From contig NZ_AP025282.1 in NCBI RefSeq assembly GCF_024347215.1, positions 3,224,001-3,288,000 of the forward strand: a stretch of DNA of 64,000 bases. The letters run 5' to 3'. Under the pieces are notes generated by a model that searched no databases, was not told the DNA's origin, and worked only from the letters and a program-made list of their open reading frames with translations. Origin of the DNA: Aliamphritea ceti (GTDB taxonomy: Bacteria > Pseudomonadota > Gammaproteobacteria > Pseudomonadales > Balneatricaceae). Positions 35,585 to 43,764 of the stretch are shown here, piece by piece; the first letter of the stretch is position 1, and every line of letters starts with the position of its first letter. Position numbers and translations under genes: made by a program.

Positions 35585-35622
35585 AAGCCCTGTATTTACG
35601 ATTTGTAAAACAGGGCTTTTTT
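35585..35622 (+). terminator. Rho-independent terminator of htpX
   Basis: AAGCCCTGT pairs with ACAGGGCTT across a loop that itself has ATTTAC/GTAAA complementarity, followed by a U-run. Confidence 0.88.
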
Positions 35623-35827
35623 ATGTCTGCAGCAAAGCCTGTAGCAAATAAATACCGTACCACTCAAATTATTCTCTCAACGAATATCACATCATACTTT
35701 TATAAAAAAAAGTTCTTTAACCTCTCCCAGAATTTTGTTCCATAATCAGATAAGACTTAAAGAGCCATGCCATTTTCGGCTAACGGCATTTTCACCAGCT
35801 ATCGGACTTTAACCGAGGTTTTTTAGC

Positions 35828-36007
35828 ATGAATGAAAAAACTGCTATCGAAGAAGAACTGGAAAACATCGACGCCGACTCAAAAGACACTGAGCTGTCGA
35901 CTGCTGAACAACAATTTTGCCCGGACACGGAAAAACGCCGCCGCATTGAAGCAATGCGTGAACAGCGTGAACTGGAACGTGAGCTTAGAGAATTCTTTGA
36001 CGATTAA
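35828..36007 (+). CDS. Small charged protein, PA3496-like (first of two)
   Basis: A 59-residue open frame. An acidic N-terminus (MNEKTAIEEELENIDADSKD) is followed by the basic/acidic motif EKRRRIEAMREQRELERELR and a FFDD end. It resembles the small PA3496-type proteins of gammaproteobacteria, which carry an RRxIE...ER.L core; their role is not established. The gene 36152-36343 encodes a similar core, so the two look like paralogues in tandem. The ATG follows GAGGTTTTTTAGC. Coding is supported by the motif and by clear codon structure. Confidence 0.7.
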   Translation: MNEKTAIEEELENIDADSKDTELSTAEQQFCPDTEKRRRIEAMREQRELERELREFFDD

Positions 36008-36151
36008 CCTGCAACAGGCACTTTTTTCCTGATGCATAAAATCGTCATCGTTCAGTCATACGCCGGTCACAAAAACGCGGTTTTATATGCCTGAGACGCC
36101 ATTACGGTGAAACAGACAATAAGATATAAAACACAGCGGAACCATTCAGTT

Positions 36152-36343
36152 ATGAGCAGCAAAATCCGTCTTGACGACCTTTCCAGCGAAGCCCTTGATG
36201 ATATGGATAACAGCTTCTTTTCAGAAGAGAAGCAACAACGTCCGAAAAAAGCGAAAACTAAACGCAAACGCCAAATGATCGAAGATTACATGGAAGAACG
36301 CCAACTGAAACGTCGTATCAGTGACGGCTTTGAATGGGCTTGA
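36152..36343 (+). CDS. Small charged protein, PA3496-like (second of two)
   Basis: A 63-residue protein: an acidic N-terminal part (IRLDDLSSEALDDMDNSFFS), a Lys/Arg-rich linker, then RKRQMIEDYMEERQLKRRIS and an aromatic end GFEWA. It shares the RxxIExxxExRxLxR pattern with the protein at 35828. The ATG at 36152 is chosen because the conserved-looking part starts there; an upstream ATG at 36107 would add 15 residues without family character. Function unknown. Confidence 0.72.
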   Translation: MSSKIRLDDLSSEALDDMDNSFFSEEKQQRPKKAKTKRKRQMIEDYMEERQLKRRISDGFEWA

Positions 36344-36380
36344 ATGACTTCACAGACAAACCCTCTCAGTTAAAGCAGCG

Positions 36381-38672
36381 TTAGCGCTGCTTTATTCTGT
36401 CTGCAATGCGGCTTCTTTGCGCACTGCGTGCTTTTGCACCCGTAGCAGTTTTATTACCAGCTGGCTTAGCTTGCTGCTGCCCCGCCTTTTTCTGTGCTGG
36501 CTTCTGCTTCTTTGCAGTCTTAGCAGAATAAGGTGTTACTGGCTGATACCCCTTAGATACCTGCGATCGATCAGAATCCGTAGGTTTTGCTACTGGTTTA
36601 CGCTTTGACACTTCCTCTTCCGCAACCAGACATTCATTACCACGGCCGATCAGCTCTGAGCGCCCCATTTCTTTCAACTTGGCACGCAGCTGTGGCCAGT
36701 TTTCTTTATCGTGATAACGTAGCAGCGTTTTATGCGCCTTACGCTGTTCGGTTTCTTTAGGAATGTACATACGGTCACTCTTATAAGTAATCTGCTTCAG
36801 CGGATTCTTCTCAGAATGATACATAGCCGTAGCCAGTGACATAGGGGACGGATAGAAGGTCTGTACCTGATCTACCTTCAAGTCGTTGTTCTTCAGCCAC
36901 AAAGATAAGCTCAGCATATCTTCATCATCACATCCCGGATGGGCAGCAATGAAATATGGAATCAGATATTGTTTCTTGCCAGCCTCTCGGGAAAAACGGT
37001 CAAACATATTTTTGAAGTCATAATAGGTATCCATACCCGGCTTCATCATCTTACTCAGGGTATTTGGCTCACTGTGTTCCGGGGCTATCTTCAGATACCC
37101 ACCCACATGATAAGTCACCAGCTCTTTTACGTATTCAGGGTCGCGGACAGCCAGGTCATATCGCAGACCGGACGCAATAGCCACGTTATGAATCCCCTGC
37201 ACTTTACGCGCTTTACGATACAGCTCAGTCGTCGGGCTATGATCAGTATTCAGATTCTTACAGATAGTCGGATATACGCAGGAGAGCTTACGACAGTTCG
37301 ACTGAATTTCATCATCATTACAATTGAGGAAATACATGTTAGATGTCGGGCCACCAAGATCAGAAATAGACCCGGTAAAGCCCGGTACTTTTTCTTTAAT
37401 ATCTTCGATCTCATTAATGATCGACTCATGAGAACGGCTCTGGATAATCCGGCCTTCATGTTCAGTAATAGAACAGAAGGTACAACCACCAAAACAACCA
37501 CGCATGATATTGATCGAAAAACGTATCATGTCATACGCCGGAATTTTCGCCTTACCGTACATAGGATGCGGCACCCGCTGGTACTGCAATCCGAAAACAC
37601 CGTCCATTTCTTCTGTGGTCAGCGGAATTGGTGGCGGGTTAACCCACACTTCACGGTTACCATGCTTTTGCATTAACGCACGGGCATTGTGAGGGTTAGA
37701 CTCCTGGTGTAATACCCGGGAGGCATGAGCATACAAAGCCGGATCTTTCGTTACCTTATCGAATGAAGGCAAACGAATATAGGTCGTCTCAGATTCAAGT
37801 TTTTCTTTACGCTTGAGCGGCATCGGCACAATTTTAATAGGTGCCTCAATTTGTGATAAATCATCCGGAGTTGTGCCACAGGCAGTACTGTCATCAGCAC
37901 CGTTTTCCTGATTACCAAAATCATACGGGTTAGGTAACTTATCAATATTGCCTGGCCAGTCAATCCGGGAAGAATCCAGCTCTACATAGCCCTGTGGTGG
38001 CGCCTTGCGCAAATGCACAGTGCCACGCATATTCCATATATCATCAAGTGACTTGCCTTCAGCCAGAGCATGGGAAAGATCAACAATTGCCCGTTCGGCA
38101 TTGCCGTACAGCAGAATATCTGCCGTTGCATCAATCAGCACTGAACGCCGTACTTTATCACTCCAGTAATCATACTGAGCAATACGTCTTAAACTCGCTT
38201 CTATACCACCAATTACAACCGGTACATCACGGTAAGCTTCTTTACACCGCTGACTGTACACAATCACCGCACGGTCCGGACGCTTACCACCTTCACCACC
38301 AGCGGTATAAGCATCATCATGACGCATTCGCAGATCAGCCGTATAACGGTTAATCATGGAATCCATATTGCCCGCCGTCACACCGTAATACAGGTTCGGC
38401 TTACCCAGCGACTTAAACGGCTCAGCACTGCGCCAGTCAGGCTGTGCGAGAATACCAACACGAAACCCCTGCGCCTCCAGCAAACGCCCCATAACGGCCA
38501 TACCAAAGCTTGGGTGATCCACATAAGCATCACCGGTAACAATGATAATGTCGCAGCTATCCCAGCCAAGCTGATCCATCTCAGCACGGGTGGTCGGCAA
38601 AAACGGTGCCGGACTGTTACTTTTAGCCCAGTATGGCGGGAAGGAAAAAATATCGGGAGCGTGTATTCTCAT
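36381..38672 (-). CDS. YgiQ family radical SAM protein
   Basis: A large radical SAM enzyme of the YgiQ family, about 763 residues from the ATG at 38672. Its N-terminal domain contains TRAEMDQLGWDSCDIIIVTG and DAYVDHPSFGMAVMGRLLEA. The iron-sulfur cluster motif is CFGGCTFCS in NIMRGCFGGCTFCSITEHEG. A Lys/Ala/Gln-rich basic tail follows from about residue 690. Family members start at about this ATG; a TTG at 38765 would add 31 residues without homologous character. Substrate unknown. Confidence 0.92.
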   Translation of the reverse strand: MRIHAPDIFSFPPYWAKSNSPAPFLPTTRAEMDQLGWDSCDIIIVTGDAYVDHPSFGMAVMGRLLEAQGFRVGILAQPDWRSAEPFKSLGKPNLYYGVTAGNMDSMINRYTADLRMRHDDAYTAGGEGGKRPDRAVIVYSQRCKEAYRDVPVVIGGIEASLRRIAQYDYWSDKVRRSVLIDATADILLYGNAERAIVDLSHALAEGKSLDDIWNMRGTVHLRKAPPQGYVELDSSRIDWPGNIDKLPNPYDFGNQENGADDSTACGTTPDDLSQIEAPIKIVPMPLKRKEKLESETTYIRLPSFDKVTKDPALYAHASRVLHQESNPHNARALMQKHGNREVWVNPPPIPLTTEEMDGVFGLQYQRVPHPMYGKAKIPAYDMIRFSINIMRGCFGGCTFCSITEHEGRIIQSRSHESIINEIEDIKEKVPGFTGSISDLGGPTSNMYFLNCNDDEIQSNCRKLSCVYPTICKNLNTDHSPTTELYRKARKVQGIHNVAIASGLRYDLAVRDPEYVKELVTYHVGGYLKIAPEHSEPNTLSKMMKPGMDTYYDFKNMFDRFSREAGKKQYLIPYFIAAHPGCDDEDMLSLSLWLKNNDLKVDQVQTFYPSPMSLATAMYHSEKNPLKQITYKSDRMYIPKETEQRKAHKTLLRYHDKENWPQLRAKLKEMGRSELIGRGNECLVAEEEVSKRKPVAKPTDSDRSQVSKGYQPVTPYSAKTAKKQKPAQKKAGQQQAKPAGNKTATGAKARSAQRSRIADRIKQR

Positions 38673-38801
38673 GGCGTAAAGCAACTGCTGCGTCGTAAGT
38701 AGCCGGCTATTGTCGCAGAAACTGCGACTAACGGCCAATAAACCGACAGTTAATCTGGCGTCCAATGATCTTTATTCAATGATAGAATAGAGGTTCTAGA
38801 A

Positions 38802-38993
38802 ATGATTACTGAGCCAAATAGAATGAATCGTGAACGTCCAACTCCACCCGGCGACTATGAATGTTGCGAAAGCGCTTGTTCACCTTGCGTGTGGGATACC
38901 TATTACGAAGACCTCAACGCCTGGAATACAGAACAGAAAGCACTGAAAGAAGCCGAAGCAAAGCAGACAAACAATGCCGAGACAGAAGCTTAA
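38802..38993 (+). CDS. Oxidoreductase-like N-terminal domain protein (small, Cys-rich)
   Basis: A 63-residue protein with the signature PPGDYECCESACSPCVWDTY and the following YYEDLNAWN, which defines the 'oxidoreductase-like' small domain also found at the N-terminus of some eukaryotic proteins. The four clustered cysteines suggest metal binding. AGAGG precedes the ATG. It is divergent from ygiQ, and its last four bases overlap the end of the convergent permease gene. Function unknown. Confidence 0.82.
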   Translation: MITEPNRMNRERPTPPGDYECCESACSPCVWDTYYEDLNAWNTEQKALKEAEAKQTNNAETEA

Positions 38994-40303
38994 AAGCGTT
39001 CGAACACGAACAGTGTCAGCACCACCAATCCGGACATTCCCAACATATACGGCAAATTCCAGCGCATAATTTGCATACCGTCGATGCCGTATTTGCCCTG
39101 TATAGATATATTCATCCCTGACAGTGGTCCGGCCGCAGATCCCAACGCCCAACTGGACAGAAAGATAATTCCCAGCATGCTCTGATCCGGCTGTAACGGC
39201 ATCAATAGCGGTCCGATAATCGAAATACCAATCACCGGATGTAAACCAGACACCGCCAATGCCATAATAAAGGCATAACTCAGACTGGCAGTTAAGGCAT
39301 TAAATTCACTGAACGGCAACAATGACTCCTGGCCTGCCAACACACTCTGCAAGCCAAAACTGAACACCCCCGCAGATAAAAACAGCACCACTTCGTTAGT
39401 CATATTGGCCAGACGACCATGCACATGGCTACGTAACTGCAGCACCATCCCTCCGCGTTTTAACAACGTCAATATACAAATTAACGGAGCAGAAAGTGTA
39501 ATGATGAACAATATTGATAACTGGGGATACAAATAGTGAACCACCAGCACTGCTACCGCCAATAAAGTTGGCAACCACAGGCTATTCAGGCGTAACGGGT
39601 AACCTTCAAAGCGTTCATTTTCTGACAACTGGCGCACAGCAAAAAAAATAATCACTAAAGCAGCCACAGCCAGACAAGCACCACTCAGCATCAGCTCCGA
39701 CAGTTTCGCCTGCGGTGCATAGGTAAGCGCCACCCCCATAGCTGCAAAGAAAGGTGACCAGAAAGCCGCCGCTGAAAATGCCCTTGTCAGTGCAACCACC
39801 TGTGCACGACTTAACGAACGGCGCTGAGATAAGCGATCCCCCAGTATAAATAACGCCGACAGGTTAATTACTGCGCCAAAGAAATGCACACCTAACAAAG
39901 TACCAAGTATCGAACGCTTACCGGTCGGCAGCTGCTCGCCTTCTGCCAGACTGGGCTGACTGACCAGCCCCAGAAAACTCACCGCAACCAGCATAGAAAT
40001 CAGCGCAATATTACCCTTGAGTAAACCTGTAAAATCAACAGAATGACTAAATAATCCGGCAATTACTGCTGCGCCCAGGCCAATACCCGATAACACCAAC
40101 GCCTGCAAACGGTTACGCGGTGTCATATTCCGCCAGGATAATCCGGAAGCGCACCAATAGCACAGTCCGGCAAACAGCAAAAAACCTTGATGCCATAATG
40201 CCAGCGGTGTACTCATGACACCGAGTAATACACAGATACCCCGTATATTCTGACTCTGACTGACAACTGGCGCATCATTAGCTGCGCTGTTGGTATCCGA
40301 CAT
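38990..40303 (-). CDS. Polytopic inner-membrane permease, unassigned family
   Basis: A 437-residue protein with about 11-12 predicted membrane segments, for example LSALFILGDR, AAALVIIFFAVRQL, LAVAVLVVHYLYPQLSILFI and a C-terminal MLGMSGLVVLTLFVFERF. Conserved-looking motifs GPLSGMNISIQGKYG and GLHPVIGISIIGPLL resemble ion-transporter-type anion permeases with two inverted halves. I cannot assign a substrate. It ends convergently with the small Cys-rich gene by four overlapping bases. An ATG start is visible at 40303. Confidence 0.75.
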   Translation of the reverse strand: MSDTNSAANDAPVVSQSQNIRGICVLLGVMSTPLALWHQGFLLFAGLCYWCASGLSWRNMTPRNRLQALVLSGIGLGAAVIAGLFSHSVDFTGLLKGNIALISMLVAVSFLGLVSQPSLAEGEQLPTGKRSILGTLLGVHFFGAVINLSALFILGDRLSQRRSLSRAQVVALTRAFSAAAFWSPFFAAMGVALTYAPQAKLSELMLSGACLAVAALVIIFFAVRQLSENERFEGYPLRLNSLWLPTLLAVAVLVVHYLYPQLSILFIITLSAPLICILTLLKRGGMVLQLRSHVHGRLANMTNEVVLFLSAGVFSFGLQSVLAGQESLLPFSEFNALTASLSYAFIMALAVSGLHPVIGISIIGPLLMPLQPDQSMLGIIFLSSWALGSAAGPLSGMNISIQGKYGIDGMQIMRWNLPYMLGMSGLVVLTLFVFERF

Positions 40304-40322
40304 AATGCTTCAGTCCCTGACG

Positions 40323-40358
40323 AAAAAAGCCTTGCGACCCAAAGGATCGCAAGGCTTT
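40323..40358 (-). terminator. Rho-independent terminator of slyD
   Basis: AAAGCCTTGCGA pairs perfectly with TCGCAAGGCTTT (12 bp) around a 9-base loop, followed on the minus strand by a U-run. Confidence 0.92.
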
Positions 40359-40379
40359 CAGTATTACAAATTAAGACAA

Positions 40380-40862
40380 TTAGTGGTGATGACCGCCAGC
40401 ACCGTGAGCATGGCCATGCTCCAGTTCTTCAGCAGAAGCATCACGTACTTCAACAACTTCAACATCAAAGTTCAGCACCTGGCCTGCCAGTGGGTGATTA
40501 CCATCAACCACAACTGTTTCATCAGTAACAGAAGTAACAACAACTGGCTGCTCACCCCAAGGTGTCTGCGCCATGAACTGCATACCCACTTCAATAGTGT
40601 CGATGCCTTCAAATGCAGTACGTTCAACTTCCTGAATCAGCTCTTCATTCGGCAGGCCGTAACCTTCTTCAGCAGATACTTCAACCTGCTGCTTATCACC
40701 TGCTGACTTACCCGTCAGTGCATTTTCAAGACCCGGTACAATATTGCCCTGACCATGCAGGTACGCCAAAGGCTCACCACCAGCAGAAGAATCCAGTACT
40801 TCACCTTCTGCATTCGTCAGAGTGTAATGAATCAGAACAATTTTATTGTCAGCAACTTGCAT
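40380..40862 (-). CDS. slyD: FKBP-type peptidyl-prolyl isomerase, SlyD-like
   Basis: Cytoplasmic FKBP-fold prolyl isomerase and chaperone, 160 residues. It begins MQVADNKIVLIHYTLTNAEG, with GEPLAYLHGQGNIVPGLENA and the insert-in-flap region around YGLPNEELIQEVER. The tail is His-rich: EHGHAHGAGGHHH at the end. This fits the nickel-binding SlyD group, though the tail is shorter than in E. coli and lacks its cysteines. A terminator follows directly. Confidence 0.92.
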   Translation of the reverse strand: MQVADNKIVLIHYTLTNAEGEVLDSSAGGEPLAYLHGQGNIVPGLENALTGKSAGDKQQVEVSAEEGYGLPNEELIQEVERTAFEGIDTIEVGMQFMAQTPWGEQPVVVTSVTDETVVVDGNHPLAGQVLNFDVEVVEVRDASAEELEHGHAHGAGGHHH

Positions 40863-41003
40863 GTTTTTCTCTCACTTATGAGGACAAAACAGCAAAACGC
40901 TGCTGAAGGCCTCAGTAAATTAATTGACCCGTACCCTAACGGTATCGGCATGCAGTATATAATGCCGACGCCCCCAGCCTGTTTCAAGGGCTTAGCGTGG
41001 ATT

Positions 41004-42041
41004 CTACGCAATATAATCAGCTGCCAGCTCCCTGGTAAGTACACCGGCATCAATTAACCGGCAGCCGCTGCGATTCTGCCCTGCCCACAATGGCGAAAAA
41101 TCTGCATTGCCGATGGCTTCCGCAGCACTGCGTAATGGCGCCAGCGCAGCTGTTGCCATTGGAAAAGGTGGCGCATCCTGACTGATCGGTCCTAACTCTT
41201 GCATGGCCCGGTTTATAATCCCTCTCGCCGGGCCACCGGAAAACACATTAGTCAGTGCCGTATAGGTATTCTGATCCTGTAATGCCTGCCGGTGCAATGT
41301 ACTGGTCTGTGCCTGATCACATAACAGATATACAGTTCCCAACTGCACACCCGCAGCGCCTAACTGCATTGCGGCACGAATACCGGCCTGATCACAGATA
41401 CCACCAGCAGCAATAACGGGTACATCAACTTCAGCGACTAACTGCGGTAATAATGCAAAAGTGCCTGACTGGGTATTCATATCGCGGGTCAGAAATATAC
41501 CCCGGTGACCACCAGCTTCTAATCCCTGAGCAATAATGGCATCAACACCTTTGTCAGCCAGCCAGCGTCCTTCTTCAAACGTTGTTGCACTGGCGATAAC
41601 TTTCGCCCCCGTCGCTCTCACCCGGGACAACAAATCTACGTCTGGTAATCCGAAATGGAAACTCACCACTTCAGGACGGTATTTCTCAATCACCGCTGCA
41701 TGATCTGCATTAAAAGGGGCACGTCCGCCAGCGGCTGCCACAGGCTCAACGTTTAATTCTTGATAGTAAGGCTGTAAACGCTGCTGCCAGCGCTGTAACT
41801 GCTGTTCTGTGACAGGTAAAGGATCATGCGCAAAAAAATTAACATTGACCGGACGATCTGTCGCTGCACGAATTACAGCCAACTCAGCATCTATTGTTTC
41901 AGGGGTTAACATCGCACAAGGCAATGAACCCAATCCACCGGCATTACACACAGAAATCGCCAATGCACTGCCCTGTACACCAGCCATCGGGGCCTGAATA
42001 ACAGGCAAATCAATACCAAACAAATTTCGAATATCAGTCAT
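41004..42041 (-). CDS. Nitronate monooxygenase-like FMN protein
   Basis: A 345-residue TIM-barrel flavoprotein of the nitronate monooxygenase / 2-nitropropane dioxygenase family, which oxidises alkyl nitronates such as propionate 3-nitronate. Motifs: LPVIQAPMAGVQGSALAISV, GGLGSLPCAMLTPE, IIAQGLEAGGHRG (catalytic-site His), and PVIAAGGICDQAGIRAAMQL with the phosphate-binding GAAGVQLGT. It stands alone on the minus strand, divergent from the helicase gene with a 296-base gap. Confidence 0.92.
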   Translation of the reverse strand: MTDIRNLFGIDLPVIQAPMAGVQGSALAISVCNAGGLGSLPCAMLTPETIDAELAVIRAATDRPVNVNFFAHDPLPVTEQQLQRWQQRLQPYYQELNVEPVAAAGGRAPFNADHAAVIEKYRPEVVSFHFGLPDVDLLSRVRATGAKVIASATTFEEGRWLADKGVDAIIAQGLEAGGHRGIFLTRDMNTQSGTFALLPQLVAEVDVPVIAAGGICDQAGIRAAMQLGAAGVQLGTVYLLCDQAQTSTLHRQALQDQNTYTALTNVFSGGPARGIINRAMQELGPISQDAPPFPMATAALAPLRSAAEAIGNADFSPLWAGQNRSGCRLIDAGVLTRELAADYIA

Positions 42042-42337
42042 CGATGCAGTCTCCCTCAGCAGTCTATTTGCAGGTCAGCAAGCATTACACAAGACGCGCC
42101 CGCGCTACAATCAGTCAATAGTCTTCAGGCTATATGGTAAAGCTTTCCGCAGAGCCTTTAGCAAGGCTTCACGATAAAACACTCAGTATTTAAAGCGCGT
42201 TAAATCATTCTCGTAAAATACAGCCACTGCTATCCATTACAGCTCCACCGTTAGCAATAGCTATACAGATCCGTTAAGCTGCGACCTGTTCGGCGTGCCA
42301 GCTAAACCCATTACTATTACTGAATCAGAATATATCT

Positions 42338-43702
42338 ATGTCTTTCGCTAATCTGGGGCTCAATGACACTCTGCTAAGTGCACTACAAGAGCAGAGTTTT
42401 GATACTCCAACACCCATCCAGCAACACGCCATTCCTGCCATATTACAAGGTAGAGATCTGCTTGCTGCCGCTCAGACGGGCACAGGTAAAACCGCAGCAT
42501 TTGCGCTGCCCATTTTGCATCAACTGGATAACCGGCAGGCTTCGGCTGGGCAGACACTGGCACTGATTCTGGTACCTACACGGGAACTGGCTAGTCAGGT
42601 AGCCAGCAACATTCAACACTTAAAACCTGAAACATTACGCTGTGAAATTCTCATTGGTGGCGTACCCCGCGAACCTCAGTTGGAGGCACTGGCAACAGGC
42701 GTTGAAATTCTCATTGCAACACCTGGCCGCTTACTGGACTTATACGATCAAAAAGCTGTCAGCTTTAATCAGCTAAGCTATCTGGTATTGGATGAAGCGG
42801 ACCGCATGCTGGATTTAGGCTTCAGCCCGGAAATTAACCGCATACTGAACGCCTTGCCGGAGCAACGCCAAACACTGCTGTTTTCCGCCACATTCAGTGA
42901 TGCTATCCGGGAGCTGGCAAAGAAGCGCCTGAATTCCCCTGCAGAAATATCTGTTAACCCGGCTAATAGTGCAGCAAAAACCGTTAAACACTGGCTCTAT
43001 AGCACAGATAAAAAACGTAAAGCAGAACTGCTTACCGAACTTATCCAGACTGAACGCTGGCGCCAGACATTAGTCTTCACAAAAACTAAAAAAGGTGCGG
43101 ATGCACTTGGCCAGATTCTCTATGAAACAGGTATTAACTGCGCGGTAATTCATAGTGACCGCAATCAGCAAGCCAGAGAAAAAGCATTAAATTCATTTCA
43201 GGCTGGCAGAGTCTGGGTTCTGATTGCTACTGATGTCGCATCCCGTGGCCTGGATATTCATCAGTTACAGCAAGTAGTGAACTTTGATTTACCTGGTCAG
43301 GCAGAAGACTACATCCACCGCATAGGTCGTACCGGACGAGCCGGTAAACAGGGTCAGGCAGTTTCTCTGGTCAGTGCCGATGAATTTCCTCAGCTACAGG
43401 CAATTGAGCAATTACTGGGTAAGAATATCGAACGTCGTGAAATCGCCGGGTTTGAGGCAGACCACCGTCTGCCATTATTTGATAAACAAAATGCCAGTAA
43501 ACAGTCGCCAACAGATAACAAACCATCGAAGAATACAGCCAAAAAGCCAGCATCAAACAAGACAAAAGCTAAACCAGGTCAGCAAACGAAAAAAGCAGCA
43601 AAGGGAAAAAACAAAGAAAGCGCTTCAACAAAAAATACGACTATTGGAACGGAACAAACTAAAACAACAAAACGGCCACGCCCAAGCTTTAGTAAGCGCT
43701 AA
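42338..43702 (+). CDS. DEAD-box RNA helicase, RhlE-like
   Basis: ATP-dependent RNA helicase acting in ribosome assembly or mRNA turnover. The 454 residues contain the Q motif (FDTPTPIQQHAIPAILQGRD), Walker A AQTGTGKT, DEAD (VLDEADRMLDLGF), SAT (FSATFS), and HRIGRTGRAGKQ near residue 330. The last ~80 residues form a Lys/Thr/Gln-rich basic tail, typical of RhlE-type proteins. I cannot separate RhlE from close paralogues by eye. Confidence 0.93.
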   Translation: MSFANLGLNDTLLSALQEQSFDTPTPIQQHAIPAILQGRDLLAAAQTGTGKTAAFALPILHQLDNRQASAGQTLALILVPTRELASQVASNIQHLKPETLRCEILIGGVPREPQLEALATGVEILIATPGRLLDLYDQKAVSFNQLSYLVLDEADRMLDLGFSPEINRILNALPEQRQTLLFSATFSDAIRELAKKRLNSPAEISVNPANSAAKTVKHWLYSTDKKRKAELLTELIQTERWRQTLVFTKTKKGADALGQILYETGINCAVIHSDRNQQAREKALNSFQAGRVWVLIATDVASRGLDIHQLQQVVNFDLPGQAEDYIHRIGRTGRAGKQGQAVSLVSADEFPQLQAIEQLLGKNIERREIAGFEADHRLPLFDKQNASKQSPTDNKPSKNTAKKPASNKTKAKPGQQTKKAAKGKNKESASTKNTTIGTEQTKTTKRPRPSFSKR

Positions 43703-43764
43703 GACCTATACAGTTAAGCACTCACAGTCGACGACATGTATCAATAGACCAGAAAACGCAGAAC

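Noticed and set aside
36939..37676. 245-codon frame antisense to the YgiQ gene
   Set aside because: Mirrors the radical SAM coding sequence; no independent support.
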